Below the pieces are notes generated by a model, which worked only from the letters and a program-made list of their open reading frames with translations, searched no databases and was not told where the DNA came from. From Methylobacterium sp. Leaf104 (GTDB taxonomy: Bacteria > Pseudomonadota > Alphaproteobacteria > Rhizobiales > Beijerinckiaceae), in contig NZ_LMMZ01000034.1 of NCBI RefSeq assembly GCF_001422885.1, positions 65,055 to 129,054 on the forward strand: a stretch of DNA of 64,000 bases. Reading direction: 5' to 3'. Positions within the stretch are counted from its first letter, which is position 1. The number at the start of each line of letters is the position of its first letter. Of this stretch, positions 25,645 to 37,101 are shown piece by piece. Made by a program: the position numbers and the translations under genes.

Positions 25645-27015
25645 TCAGGGCCCGATCCCGAGCGACTTGAGTTTCCGGTGGAGCGCGGAGCGCTCCATGC
25701 CGATGAATTCCGCGGTGCGGGAGATGTTGCCGGAGAACCGGGCGATCTGCGCCACGAGGTATTCACGCTCGAAGATCTCGCGCGCCTCGCGCAAGGCGAG
25801 GCTCATCAGCTTCTCGCCGCCCGAGCCGTTCGGGGTCGTCGGCACCAGGGCGCCGATCTCGGTCGGCAGCATCTCCGAGGTCACCTCCTGATCCGGGTCG
25901 GTGTGGGTCAGGATCATCAGGCGCTCGACGTTGTTGCGCAGCTGGCGGATGTTGCCGGGCCAGTCGTGGGACTGCAGGACGGCCATGGCGTCCTCGGCGA
26001 TGCGCCGGCGCGGCAGGCCGGTGGCACCGGAGATCTGCTCCATGAAGAAGGCGATCAGTTCCGGCACGTCCTCCCGTCGCTCCGACAGGGACGGGACCCG
26101 GATCGGCACCACCGACAGGCGGTGGAACAGGTCTTCGCGGAAGCGCCCGGCGGCGATCTCCTCGGCGAGGTCCCGCGACGAGGACGAGATGATGCGTACG
26201 TCCACATGGACCCGGGTGGTGCCGCCGACGCGCTGGAAGTTCTGGTCGACCAGCACCCGCAGGATGCGGTTCTGGGTCTCACGCGGCATGTCGGCGACTT
26301 CGTCGATGTAGAGCGAGCCGCCATGGGCCTCCTCGAGGGCGCCGACCCGGCGCGCCCGGCCCTCGCCCGCCTCGACGCCGAACAGCTCGGCCTCCATCGT
26401 GTCCGGGGTGATGGTGGCGGCGTTGATCACCACGAACGGCCCGCTGGCCCGGGACGACAGGGCGTGGAGCGTGCGCGCCGAGAGTTCCTTGCCCGAGCCC
26501 GGCGCCCCCAGGATCATCACGCGGGCATTGGTGGGCGCCACCCGCTCCACGGTCTGGCGCAGCTGGTTGACCACCACCGAGGCGCCGACGAGCCGGCTCG
26601 CCTGGCCCGACCGCGCCTTGAGGTCGCGGACCTCGCGCTTGAGGCGGGAGGCTTCGAGAGCCCGCTCGGCCACGAGGATCAGCCGGTCGGCCTTGAACGG
26701 CTTCTCGATGAAGTCGTAGGCCCCCGCCTTGATCGCCGCGACGGCGGTCTCGATGTTGCCGTGGCCCGAAATCATCACCACCGGCAGATCGGGATGGCCG
26801 GCCTTGATCTGGTCGAGCACCTGCAGGCCGTCGAGGCGCGAGCCCTGCAGCCAGATGTCCAGGAAGACGAGGTGGGGCCGGCGCGACTCGATGGCGGCCA
26901 GGGCCTCGTCGGAACCGCCGGCGGTGCGGGTGCGGTGGCCCTCGTCGTCGAGGATGCCGGCCACGAGGTCGCGGATGTCGGCTTCGTCGTCGACGATCAG
27001 GATATCGGCGCTCAT
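25645..27015 (-). CDS. ntrX: Nitrogen assimilation response regulator NtrX
   Basis: A 456-residue regulator: receiver domain with Asp53 (VFLDIW) and Lys in EKPF; AAA+ domain with Walker A GAPGSGKE near 168; Fis-type helix-turn-helix at the end (NISRTAEFIGMERSALHRKLKSLG). The sigma-54 contact loop GAFTGA is absent; the corresponding stretch reads ELFGVEAGEGRARRVGALEE. That is usual for alphaproteobacterial NtrX, which can act on sigma-70-type promoters. It is the partner of NtrY, whose stop overlaps the ntrX start by 4 bases. The pair senses redox or nitrogen status in relatives. Confidence 0.96.
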   Translation of the reverse strand: MSADILIVDDEADIRDLVAGILDDEGHRTRTAGGSDEALAAIESRRPHLVFLDIWLQGSRLDGLQVLDQIKAGHPDLPVVMISGHGNIETAVAAIKAGAYDFIEKPFKADRLILVAERALEASRLKREVRDLKARSGQASRLVGASVVVNQLRQTVERVAPTNARVMILGAPGSGKELSARTLHALSSRASGPFVVINAATITPDTMEAELFGVEAGEGRARRVGALEEAHGGSLYIDEVADMPRETQNRILRVLVDQNFQRVGGTTRVHVDVRIISSSSRDLAEEIAAGRFREDLFHRLSVVPIRVPSLSERREDVPELIAFFMEQISGATGLPRRRIAEDAMAVLQSHDWPGNIRQLRNNVERLMILTHTDPDQEVTSEMLPTEIGALVPTTPNGSGGEKLMSLALREAREIFEREYLVAQIARFSGNISRTAEFIGMERSALHRKLKSLGIGP

Positions 27016-29381
27016 GACTGGATCTCCGCGATTGGGGGGGCCGTCCGCGCGGCGCCCTTCTCATCCTGCGCGGAGGGTTTGCCCTCCGGCGGCGTGTGGG
27101 TGGTTGAGTCTCGGGCGGGGGCGACGGCGCCGTCGCGCGGGACGCGCAGGCGCACGCGCCCGCCCCGACCATCCGGATTGTCGTTCAATTCGATCCCGCC
27201 GCCATGCTCTTCGAGGACTTTGCTGACGATGGCCAGGCCCAGGCCGGTGCCACCCTCGCGGGTGGTCATATAGGGCTCCAGCAGCCGCTGGCGCCCCTCG
27301 GCGGGAAATCCCTTGCCGTTATCGGTGACCTCGATGACCACGAAGCCGTCCTCTAGGACGAGGCGGACATCGACCCGGCCCTGGCCGAGCTCGGCCTCCG
27401 GCACGGCCTGCACCGCCTCGACGGCGTTCTTCAGGATGTTCGTGATCGCCTGGGACAGGAGACGGATGTCGAAGGCCGCCAGGATCGGCTGGTCGCCGTC
27501 CTCGCCGAACGAGAACTCCATGTCGGGATGCGCCACGCGCATCATGAACAGGTTCTGGCGGGTGATCTCGCTGAGATCGTTCCGGGCGATGGCGGGCTTG
27601 GGCATCCGCGCGAAGGACGAGAACTCGTCGACCATGCGCTTGATCTCGTCCACCTGCCGGACGATCGTCGCCGTGCACTGGTCGAACACCTCCTTGTCGG
27701 TGGTGATGACCTTGCCATACTTGCGCCGGATGCGCTCGGCCGAGAGCTGGATCGGGGTCAGCGGGTTCTTGATCTCGTGGGCGATGCGCCGGGCCACGTC
27801 CGCCCAGGCCGAGGTGCGCTGGGCCGAGACGAGGTCGGTGATGTCGTCGAGGGTGACGACGAAGCCGCGGGCGCCTCCCTGCGCCTGCTCGCTGGTCACC
27901 CGCACGGTCACGGTGCGCTCGCGGCCGTCCCGCGTGAGCTGGATCTGCTGCTGCATGGTGCGCAGACGAGCTTCGCCGCCCTCGGGGAACAGCGCCTGCA
28001 ACTCGGGCACGGCCTGGGTCAGCGGCTGGCCGACGATCGCGTCGGCGGGCAGGCCCAGGGTGCGCTCGACCGAGGGATTGGCGATGGTGACGTGGCCCGC
28101 CGCGTCGACGCCGAGGACGCCGGGCGAGACGCCGGCCAGCACCGCCTCGGTGAAGCGCCGGCGCCGGTCGATGAGGTCGCTCGCCGCCATCAGCCCGTCG
28201 TGCTGGCGCCGCAGCTCCTGGGTCATCTTGTTGAAGCTCTCGGACAGGTGCGCGAGGTCGCCGTCGCTCTTCCGGGCCGGCACCTGCGCGTAGAAGTTGC
28301 CCGAGGCGACCTGGTCGGCCGCGTTGATCAGGCGCCGGATCGGTGCGACGAAGCGATTGGCGAAGTTGAGGCCGAACCACACGGCCGAGAGCAGCGCGAT
28401 TAGCGCGATCAGCGCGAAGACCGAGGCGAAGCTGATCTGGATCGAGCGCTTCAGGGAGTCGTAGGTCAGGTATTCGGCCGCTGCGGCGCGCGACACGCCG
28501 GGGAATTCGATGGCGAGCTGGCTCACCTCGCGCTGCACCAGCAGCACGGCGCCGTCATAGGCCGGCATGCGCAGGAGGGCGGCGAAGACCCGGCCCTCGC
28601 TCGGCACAAGGCAGATCGGATCGACCGATTTGGCCGCGTCGTCGAAGGCCGCCGCGGATGGCAGGCGCCGCTCCTTGAGGGCATCGATCTTGGCGCGGGC
28701 CACCACCTCGGTGGGTCCGCGCATGATTTCGGCGACAGGCAGGCCGAGGGCGGTGGCGCGGGTGGTGAGGAAGCTCTCGAACCAGCCGCGATTCACGTCG
28801 AAGTTCGGCCGCGCCCGGGTCAGGTCGTCGGCGAGGATGCGGATCTCGCGCGCCAGGCTCTGGCACTGGTTCTCCTGGTAGGCATCCGCCACCTCGACGG
28901 ATTTGAGCACCACGTCGCGCACCCGGTCGGTGAAGCCGAGGGACAGGCCGCGATCGATGGTCACCGCCGCCACGACCGCCAGCAGGACCGTCGGCAGGAT
29001 GGCGATGAGGCTGAACAGGCCGACGATGCGGGTATGGAGCCGCGCCACGGCGGCGTTGGTCCGGCGCGCGTACAGGAAGACCCGCGCCTCCCAGGCGATG
29101 ATCACCACGAGGCCGAGGACGAGGAAGACGTTGATGCCGAGGAGCGTCAGCCCCACCGTCGGGGTCGGCGTGACCCGGATGACCCCGGCCAGGATCAGGA
29201 AGGTGGTGATGGCCGAGACCAGGGCGGTGATGACCACCAGGGCGCCGACGAGGCCGGGACCGCGCGGCGGCGCACGCACCATCGCGGGGGAGCGATCGAC
29301 ACCCCCGGCTTCCGCCGGATCGGCGGTGCCGGCATCCTCCCGGGAGGGGTTCGAAATGTGGGACGAACGGAGCCACGGCAT
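27012..29381 (-). CDS. ntrY: Sensor histidine kinase NtrY
   Basis: A 789-residue inner-membrane kinase. Four membrane segments lie at about 46-66, 80-100, 120-142 and 316-338, enclosing a periplasmic domain at about 143-315. HAMP covers 340-392, PAS about 405-515, and the HisKA phospho-acceptor is His535 in [13 protein letters not shown]. The HATPase has N box NILKNAVEAV, G1 DNGKGFP and G2 GGTGLGLAIV. The C-terminal 35 residues are low-complexity. It phosphorylates NtrX. Its upstream neighbour is a divergent gamma-glutamyltransferase gene rather than ntrC, so it needs its own promoter in the 193-bp gap. Confidence 0.96.
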   Translation of the reverse strand: MPWLRSSHISNPSREDAGTADPAEAGGVDRSPAMVRAPPRGPGLVGALVVITALVSAITTFLILAGVIRVTPTPTVGLTLLGINVFLVLGLVVIIAWEARVFLYARRTNAAVARLHTRIVGLFSLIAILPTVLLAVVAAVTIDRGLSLGFTDRVRDVVLKSVEVADAYQENQCQSLAREIRILADDLTRARPNFDVNRGWFESFLTTRATALGLPVAEIMRGPTEVVARAKIDALKERRLPSAAAFDDAAKSVDPICLVPSEGRVFAALLRMPAYDGAVLLVQREVSQLAIEFPGVSRAAAAEYLTYDSLKRSIQISFASVFALIALIALLSAVWFGLNFANRFVAPIRRLINAADQVASGNFYAQVPARKSDGDLAHLSESFNKMTQELRRQHDGLMAASDLIDRRRRFTEAVLAGVSPGVLGVDAAGHVTIANPSVERTLGLPADAIVGQPLTQAVPELQALFPEGGEARLRTMQQQIQLTRDGRERTVTVRVTSEQAQGGARGFVVTLDDITDLVSAQRTSAWADVARRIAHEIKNPLTPIQLSAERIRRKYGKVITTDKEVFDQCTATIVRQVDEIKRMVDEFSSFARMPKPAIARNDLSEITRQNLFMMRVAHPDMEFSFGEDGDQPILAAFDIRLLSQAITNILKNAVEAVQAVPEAELGQGRVDVRLVLEDGFVVIEVTDNGKGFPAEGRQRLLEPYMTTREGGTGLGLAIVSKVLEEHGGGIELNDNPDGRGGRVRLRVPRDGAVAPARDSTTHTPPEGKPSAQDEKGAARTAPPIAEIQS

Positions 29382-29574
29382 GGCTGATGCGTCGCCACAA
29401 CAGTGTGGCGAAATTAATACGGATTGCCCCTGGAGCCACGACGGAGCGACGCGCAGCGGCAGAGTGTATGCGCCTTCCGCGACATCATGATTGGCTGCTG
29501 GCGCGGGCGGCGGGACCGATCGACGGCGCGAGAAAATACATTATCTTTCCGCTCTTCCTCATCCAGAGATCAGA

Positions 29575-31173
29575 ATGTCCAACACGCCCGTCTTCGCCTC
29601 GGCCGCCGTCGCGGCGCCCCATCGCCTTGCAGCCCAGGCCGGTCAGCACGTCCTGGCACAGGGTGGAAATGCGATCGAGGCGATGACCGCCATGGCCGCC
29701 GCCATCGCGGTGGTCTACCCGCACATGAACGGCATCGGCGGCGACGGCTTCTGGCTGGTACGCGAACGCGGCGGGCGGGTGCGCGGCATCGAGGCCTGCG
29801 GCCCGGCCGGCCGGAACGCCACCATCCAGCGCTACCGGGAGAAGGGCTACGCGGTTCTGCCGTCGCGCGGACCGGATGCGGCGCTGACCGTGGCGGGTGC
29901 CATCGGCGGTTGGCGTCTCGCTCTCGACCTATCGAAGGCACTCGGCGGCCGGTTGCCCCTGGGCACGTTGCTGGCGGACGCGATCCGTCACGCCCGTGAC
30001 GGCGTCGCGGTCTCGCCGTCCGAGGCGCGCTACGTGCCGAAGGAACTCGACACGCTCCACGATCAGCCGCATTTCGCGGAGACCTTCCTCGACGGCGGCA
30101 AGCCCTTCGCGGCCGGCGCCGTCCGCAGGCTGCCGGCGCTGGCCGCCACCCTGGAGCAACTGGCCCATGCCGGCCTCGACGATTTCTACAAGGGTGACCT
30201 CGGGCGGGAGATCGCCGCCGATCTCGACCGGCTCGGGGCGCCGGTGACCCGGGCCGACCTCGAGGCTTACGCCCCCCGCGAACGCGCGCCGCTGTCGATC
30301 CGCCGCCGCGATGCCACGCTCTACAACTTTCCGCCACCGACCCAGGGGATCGCCGCGCTGCTGATCCTCGGCATCTTCGACCGCCTGCGGATCGACCGGC
30401 CCGAGACCACCGCGCATTACCACGGGCTGATCGAGGCGACGAAGCGCGCCTTCGCCATCCGCGATCGGATCGTCACCGACTACGACCGCCTGACGGTCGA
30501 TCCCGCCAGCTACCTCACGCCGGAACGGCTGGACCGCGAGGCGGCACAGATCGACATGCGCCGGGCGGCGAGCGTCCCCCTGCGCAATCCCGGCGAGGGC
30601 GACACGGTGTGGATGGGTGCCATCGACCGCGACGGCCTCGCGGTGTCCTACATCCAGTCGATCTACTGGGAATACGGCTCCGGCCTCGTCCTGCCGAAGA
30701 CCGGCATCCACTGGCAGAACCGAGGCACCTCGTTCTCCCTCGACGCCGAGGCGGTGAACCCGCTGGAGCCCGGGCGGCGGCCCTTCCACACCCTGATCCC
30801 GGCGCTGGCCTGCTTCGACGACGGCCGCGTGATGTCCTACGGCAGCATGGGCGGCGACGGGCAGCCGCAATTCCAGTCGCAGATCTTCGCGCGCTACGCC
30901 GATTACGGGATGGACCCGGCCGCCGCCGTCGACGCCCCGCGCCTGCTCTACGGCCGGACCTGGGGTGCCGAATCCCTCAGCGTGAAGGTCGAGGACCGTT
31001 TCGATCCGGCCTGCATCGCCGAGTTGCGCAAGCTCGGCCACGAGATCGAAGAACTCGGTGGTGCCTACATCGACTCCCTCGGCCATGCCGGCATGCTGGT
31101 GCGTCACCCAAGTAACGGCTCGGTCTCGGCCGTGCACGATCCGAGATCCGACGGTGGGTCCGAGGGGCTGTAA
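29575..31173 (+). CDS. Gamma-glutamyltransferase family protein
   Basis: A 532-residue Ntn-hydrolase of the Ggt family. No signal peptide is visible: the protein starts MSNTPVFASAAVAAPHRLAA, so it is probably cytoplasmic, unlike E. coli Ggt. GGNAIEAMTAMAAAIAVVYP and GIGGDGFWLV are family motifs in the large subunit. The autocleavage and catalytic Thr is Thr344 in GEGDTVWMGAIDRDG, and SYGSMGGDGQPQ (about 423-434) forms the substrate pocket. The Ggt family cleaves or transfers gamma-glutamyl groups, but many members act on other amides; the exact substrate is open. It heads a plus-strand pair with the OxlT-like transporter gene, 115 bp downstream, inside the ntr cluster. Confidence 0.88.
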   Translation: MSNTPVFASAAVAAPHRLAAQAGQHVLAQGGNAIEAMTAMAAAIAVVYPHMNGIGGDGFWLVRERGGRVRGIEACGPAGRNATIQRYREKGYAVLPSRGPDAALTVAGAIGGWRLALDLSKALGGRLPLGTLLADAIRHARDGVAVSPSEARYVPKELDTLHDQPHFAETFLDGGKPFAAGAVRRLPALAATLEQLAHAGLDDFYKGDLGREIAADLDRLGAPVTRADLEAYAPRERAPLSIRRRDATLYNFPPPTQGIAALLILGIFDRLRIDRPETTAHYHGLIEATKRAFAIRDRIVTDYDRLTVDPASYLTPERLDREAAQIDMRRAASVPLRNPGEGDTVWMGAIDRDGLAVSYIQSIYWEYGSGLVLPKTGIHWQNRGTSFSLDAEAVNPLEPGRRPFHTLIPALACFDDGRVMSYGSMGGDGQPQFQSQIFARYADYGMDPAAAVDAPRLLYGRTWGAESLSVKVEDRFDPACIAELRKLGHEIEELGGAYIDSLGHAGMLVRHPSNGSVSAVHDPRSDGGSEGL

Positions 31174-31288
31174 CTTCCGCTGATCTTCACGGTCGGGTTG
31201 CGCCGGAAAGATGAGCACAGCATCGACTTGCTGATTTCAGAGGCCTGGCATCATCCTTGCGATTGGCGACCGTCGCAAGGAGCGAATA

Positions 31289-32563
31289 ATGGATACGACC
31301 CTCTCCCGCCAACGCTGGCTGCAACTCGGCCTCGGACTGGTCGCCATGATGGCGATCTCCAGCCCGCAATATGTCTGGACCCTCTTCACCAAACCGCTGA
31401 TCGCGACGACCGGCTCGACGCTGCCGCAGATCCAGTGGACCTTCACGATCCTGATCGTGCTGCAGACCTTCTTCTCGCCGGTGCAGGGCTACCTGATCGA
31501 TCGCTTCAGCCCCAAGCTGATGATCGCGCTCGGCGCCGCCCTGTCCGGCCTGGGCTGGGTCCTGGCCGCGCGGGTCGACACGCTCATGGGCGTCTACGCG
31601 ACCTACGGCCTGTTCTGCGGCCTCGGCACCGGCATCGTCTATGTCGGCATCGTCGGCCTGATGGTGAAGTGGTTTCCCGACCGGCGCGGCTTCGCCGTCG
31701 GCGTGGTCGCCGCCGGCTACGGCATGGGCGCCATGCTGAGCACCTTCCCCATCAGCGACATGCTCGCGGCCGACGGCTATCGCCACACCCTCACGGTGTT
31801 CGGCGTCGTGCTCGGTGCGATCGGCGCCCTGGCAGCCCTGGGCCTGCGCGCCCCCCGTGCCGGCGAGGTGCTGCCGGCGCCCGCCGTCAACCTCTCGACC
31901 TGCGTGCACGACACGGCCCCGAAGGCGATGCTGCGGACACCGCTGTTCTGGCTGATGTTCGCCATGATGACGATGATGTCGACGGGCGGCCTGATGGTGG
32001 TGGCCAACTTCGCGTCCTTCGCCCGCGACTTCGGCGTCGCCGACGCGATCATCTTCGGCTTCGTCGCCCTGCCCTTCGCGCTCACCTTCGACCGCATCAC
32101 CAACGGCCTGACCCGTCCGTTCTTCGGCTGGGTCTCCGACCGGATCGGGCGCGAGAACACCATGGGCATCGCCTTCGCGGCCGAGGCGGCGGCGATCGCC
32201 CTGCTCCTGGTCTTCCGCGAGAATCCCTACGCGTTCGCGCTCCTCTCCGGCGTGGTCTTCTTCGCCTGGGGCGAGATCTTCTCGCTGTTTCCGTCGATCC
32301 TCACGGACACGTTCGGGACCAAGCACGCGACGACGAATTACGGCTTCCTCTACATGGCGCAGGGCATCGGCTCCCTGTTCGGCGGCCCGATCGCGGCCTG
32401 GATCTACGCCGTGCAGGGCTCGTGGCTGCCGGTCTTCGCGATCATCATCACCCTCGACGTGCTGACCGCGATCCTCGCCTACTTTGTGCTCAAGCCGATG
32501 CGTCGGCGCTGGCTCGGGGAAACCGAAGCCTCGGGGCTGGTGGGCAAGCCGGCCCTGGCCTGA
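31289..32563 (+). CDS. OxlT-family MFS transporter (oxalate/formate antiporter type)
   Basis: A 424-residue major-facilitator protein with about twelve membrane helices. The beginning RWLQLGLGLVAMMAISSPQYVWTLF and the PQIQWTF, FGWVSDRIGR and GEIFSLFPSILTDTFG segments fit the OxlT oxalate:formate antiporter branch. An Asp/Arg-bearing loop between TM2 and TM3 (DRFSPK) is the usual MFS motif. Oxalate and formate are relevant to methylotrophs, but substrate cannot be read from the sequence. AAGGAGCGA lies 5-12 bases before the ATG. A hairpin at 32595-32616 follows. It probably forms a unit with the preceding Ggt-family gene. Confidence 0.85.
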   Translation: MDTTLSRQRWLQLGLGLVAMMAISSPQYVWTLFTKPLIATTGSTLPQIQWTFTILIVLQTFFSPVQGYLIDRFSPKLMIALGAALSGLGWVLAARVDTLMGVYATYGLFCGLGTGIVYVGIVGLMVKWFPDRRGFAVGVVAAGYGMGAMLSTFPISDMLAADGYRHTLTVFGVVLGAIGALAALGLRAPRAGEVLPAPAVNLSTCVHDTAPKAMLRTPLFWLMFAMMTMMSTGGLMVVANFASFARDFGVADAIIFGFVALPFALTFDRITNGLTRPFFGWVSDRIGRENTMGIAFAAEAAAIALLLVFRENPYAFALLSGVVFFAWGEIFSLFPSILTDTFGTKHATTNYGFLYMAQGIGSLFGGPIAAWIYAVQGSWLPVFAIIITLDVLTAILAYFVLKPMRRRWLGETEASGLVGKPALA

Positions 32564-32594
32564 ACCGTCGAGGCTCGCGCCGATCGACAAGTGC

Positions 32595-32620
32595 GCGGAC
32601 GGGGTAACCCGTCCGCGTTC
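32595..32620 (+). terminator. Probable terminator after the transporter gene
   Basis: The 9-bp perfect stem GCGGACGGG (32595-32603) / CCCGTCCGC (32608-32616) has a GTAA tetraloop, followed by GTTCT. It lies between convergent genes (stop 32563 and stop 32639). The T-run is weak. Confidence 0.6.
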
Positions 32621-32638
32621 TGCTGGGCGGGTTCCCAA

Positions 32639-33240
32639 TCAGGGCGGAAGGGTGATGGGCCGCGGCGGCCCGCCTTCCGGCGGCACCCAGTCCTGCGCGT
32701 TCCTGAGGCGGATGCCGCTCGCATGCAGGCTCGATCGCCAGATCGGGGCGAGCGGCGTCAGGCGCGCCACGATGCGGAGGTCGACGCCTTCCGCGGCCAA
32801 CGCCGCTGGCAGATCCCGGATCGTCTCGCGGCCATCCGGAACGACCGTTCGGTGCGAGACCCAGGCGCCCGGATCGCCGGTCGGCACGAAGGTGGCGGCC
32901 GGCATCCGGTAGCGCTGGATCGTCCCGGACGTGATCCGGTCGGCCCAGGCCGCCTCGACATAGGCGACGGCGCGGACCGAGACGTCGCCGAACCACGTCG
33001 CTCGGTCTTCCGGCGTCGTCTCGGCTCTCGGCCAGATCACGATCCGGGGGCAGTCGCGCGGGAACAGGTAGAGCAGGCTGTGCGCGGCATCGATCGCCCA
33101 GACCAGCGGACCGTTCAGCCAGGCCAGTTCCGGGCCGCGCGCGATGCCGACGCGCACGGGGCGCGGTTCGAAGACCCGGACGTCCGGGTCCTCGCTGAAA
33201 TGGAACAGGGGCGCGCCCAGTGCGTGGGCGTCGCGCGGGA

Positions 33241-33244
<4 letters not shown>
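32639..33244 (-). CDS. Uncharacterised protein (DUF6886-like)
   Basis: A 201-residue soluble protein. Its N-terminal motif [18 protein letters not shown], followed by [26 protein letters not shown], matches a small bacterial family I associate with DUF6886, whose function is unknown; the family name is from memory. The ATG at 33244 overlaps the ntrC stop by 4 bases, so it is translated in the ntrBC message. That coupling suggests a link to nitrogen control or simply that the gene slipped in after ntrC. The C-terminal 30 residues are Pro-rich. Confidence 0.75.
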
Positions 33245-34704
<1,460 letters not shown>

Positions 34705-34713
34705 GACGCGACT

Positions 34714-35868
34714 CTACAGCTCCGCGGACGATTCGCGCCCATCGCGGGCGCTCGACATGGGGAGAAGAAGACGAAAGGTGGTCCGGCGCGGGACTGGATC
34801 GCACTCGACGATCCCACCGTGATCGCCGATGATCTTGGCGACCAATGCAAGTCCGAGGCCGGAGCCCTGCGCCTTCGTGGTGACGAAGGGATCGAACAGG
34901 TCGGGCAGGAGGTCCGCCGAGACGCCGGGGCCGTTGTCGCGCACCGCGACCTCGATGGGCAGGCTGACCCGCTCGCGCGAGCCCGGCACCTGGAGGCGCA
35001 GGCCCGTGCGGAAGGCCGTCGACAGGGTGATCTCGCCGTCGACCGCATCGGCCCCGATGGCCTCCGCGGCGTTCTTCACGAGGTTCAGGATCACCTGCAC
35101 GAGCTGGTCGCGATTGCCGAGGACCGGCGGCAGCGAGGGGTCGTAGGTCTCCACGAAGCGGATGTGGCGGGCAAAGCCCGACTGCGCCGAGCGCTTCACC
35201 TGGTCGAGCACCCCGTGCACGTTGACCGAGCCGCGCTCCACCGGGCGCTCGTCCCCGAACAGCTCCATGCGCTCGACGATGCGCACGATCCGGTCGGACT
35301 CGTCGCAGATCAGCCGGGTCAGGAGGCGGTCGTCCTCGTTGCCGGACTGTTCGAGGAGCTGCGCCGCTCCCCGGATGCCGGCGAGCGGGTTCTTGATCTC
35401 GTGCGCCAGCATGGCGCCGAGCGCCACCATCGAGCGGGCCGCCCCGCGATGGGTGAGCTGCCGGTTCATCTTGTCGGCGATGGTGCGCTCCTGCAGCATC
35501 AGCACCACCGCGTCCTCGTCGTCGCCCAGCGGCGTCGCGAACACGTCGACGCTGCGCTCGAGCCCCGAGCGCGGCTGGACGAGCTCGACCCCGTACTCGC
35601 TGACGCTGGCACGCCGCCGCCGCACCTCCGCCACCAGGGCGATGATCGGCGAGGCGAAGGGGATGATGTCGGAGAGGCGCCGCCGCTGCATCAGGCGCGC
35701 GGAATGATCGAAGAACGTCTCGCCCGCGTGGTTGACGTGGAGGATGTGGTCGTTGGCGCCCACCGTCAGCACCGGTAGCGGCAGGGCGTTGATCACCGCT
35801 TCGTTGGTGGGGGCGGTGTCGGTCCGCGCGTCCCCGGTCCGGCCCGGTGTCGGCTTGCCAGAGCTCAT
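34714..35868 (-). CDS. ntrB: Nitrogen regulation histidine kinase NtrB (GlnL)
   Basis: A 384-residue cytoplasmic kinase and phosphatase of NtrC, controlled by PII protein. A PAS domain (about 25-125) is followed by HisKA with His156 ([14 protein letters not shown]) and an HATPase with N box [12 protein letters not shown]1 DNGPGVS and G2 GSGLGLALV. There is no membrane segment. The start at 35868 overlaps the dusB stop (ATGA), giving coupled translation; the frame is open far upstream but that part overlaps dusB. Confidence 0.96.
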   Translation of the reverse strand: MSSGKPTPGRTGDARTDTAPTNEAVINALPLPVLTVGANDHILHVNHAGETFFDHSARLMQRRRLSDIIPFASPIIALVAEVRRRRASVSEYGVELVQPRSGLERSVDVFATPLGDDEDAVVLMLQERTIADKMNRQLTHRGAARSMVALGAMLAHEIKNPLAGIRGAAQLLEQSGNEDDRLLTRLICDESDRIVRIVERMELFGDERPVERGSVNVHGVLDQVKRSAQSGFARHIRFVETYDPSLPPVLGNRDQLVQVILNLVKNAAEAIGADAVDGEITLSTAFRTGLRLQVPGSRERVSLPIEVAVRDNGPGVSADLLPDLFDPFVTTKAQGSGLGLALVAKIIGDHGGIVECDPVPRRTTFRLLLPMSSARDGRESSAEL

Positions 35869-36929
35869 GCGGCCTCCCCGATGGTCTGCGGCATCGCCCC
35901 GTCGCGTCGGCCCGTGAAGGCGCGCGCCAGGAGCGCGGTGGCGATCGCCGGGTCGGTGGTGGTCAGAAGCTGCATCCGCGCCTCCGGGTCGAGGCCGCCG
36001 CCGGCCTCGGCATAGGCCGCGAGGTGCTTGCGGGCGTGGCGCACGCCCATGCGCAGGCCGTAGAGGGCGAGCAGCCCCTGGTAGTGCTCCACCGCCAGGG
36101 CCGCCATCTCGGCGCCCGTCAGCGCGGGCGCGGGCCGCCCGGCGAGGCCGGCCGCGAGGGCGCCGACGAGCCAGGGCCGGCCCAGAGCGGCCCGCCCCAC
36201 CATGAGCCCGGTGGCACCCGAGCGGGCGAGGCAGGCCCGCGCCTCCGCCAGCGTGGTGATGTCGCCGTTGGCGATGACCGGGATCGCCACCGCCTCGACC
36301 ACGGCCCGGATCGCACCCCAGTCGGCCCGGTCCTTGTAGAATTGCTGCCGGGTCCGGCCGTGGACCGTCACGGCGTTCAGCCCGAGCCCCTCGGCCCGCC
36401 GGGCGAGTTCCGGCGCGTTGAGGTTGGCGTGGTCCCAGCCGAGGCGCATCTTCACCGTGACGGGAATGCGCACCGCGCCGCGCACGGCCGCGAGGATGCG
36501 GGTCGCTCCCTCGATGTCGCGCATCAGTGCCGAGCCAGAGGCGACGCCGGTGACGACCTTGGCCGGGCAGCCCATGTTGATGTCGACGACGTCGGCGCCG
36601 TTCGCTTCGGCGATGCGCGCGGCCTCGGCCATCGGCTCCGGCGCGCATCCGGCGAGCTGCACGATGTGGGGATCGACGCCGCTGCCCTCGGCGCGCAGCC
36701 GTGCCTCCTGATCGCCGCGCGCCAGTTCGGCGGCGGCCACCATCTCGGAGACGACCGCGCTCGCCCCGAGGCGGCGCGCGATGCGTCGGACGTGCAGGTC
36801 GGTGACACCGGAGAGCGGCGCCAGGAGGACCGGCACCGGCCGGCGGCCATCGGTCGACGGCGAGTCTCCAACGGCCCTCGCCGCCCGAAGAAAGCTCAAA
36901 TAATCATCAGCGCACATTGTGCTCAACAA
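35865..36929 (-). CDS. dusB: tRNA-dihydrouridine synthase DusB (NifR3)
   Basis: A 354-residue FMN-dependent enzyme reducing uridine in the D-loop of tRNAs. [18 protein letters not shown] opens the TIM barrel, [11 protein letters not shown] carries the catalytic Cys, KMRLGWD and [17 protein letters not shown] follow, and [13 protein letters not shown] binds the flavin phosphate. A C-terminal helical domain closes it. nifR3-ntrBC is a classic alphaproteobacterial operon, and the 4-base overlap with ntrB confirms it here. The upstream 172 bp separate it from divergent isp[12 protein letters not shown] offers two Met starts (36929 and 36917). Confidence 0.95.
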   Translation of the reverse strand: MLSTMCADDYLSFLRAARAVGDSPSTDGRRPVPVLLAPLSGVTDLHVRRIARRLGASAVVSEMVAAAELARGDQEARLRAEGSGVDPHIVQLAGCAPEPMAEAARIAEANGADVVDINMGCPAKVVTGVASGSALMRDIEGATRILAAVRGAVRIPVTVKMRLGWDHANLNAPELARRAEGLGLNAVTVHGRTRQQFYKDRADWGAIRAVVEAVAIPVIANGDITTLAEARACLARSGATGLMVGRAALGRPWLVGALAAGLAGRPAPALTGAEMAALAVEHYQGLLALYGLRMGVRHARKHLAAYAEAGGGLDPEARMQLLTTTDPAIATALLARAFTGRRDGAMPQTIGEAA

Positions 36930-37101
36930 ATAGACAAAATGGCCCGCGGTGCAAGCGATTCCGTGGATTTGATTTCAGCTTCTCCCGCGCTTAAACGACA
37001 GACCACCCCCATCGGCGGGTTGCCAGGGCCTTCGCAACGCGGACGCGCGGTGACGTGTCGGTGCGTGGATCCTCACACACCCGAAGCGCGGGAGCATACG
37101 C

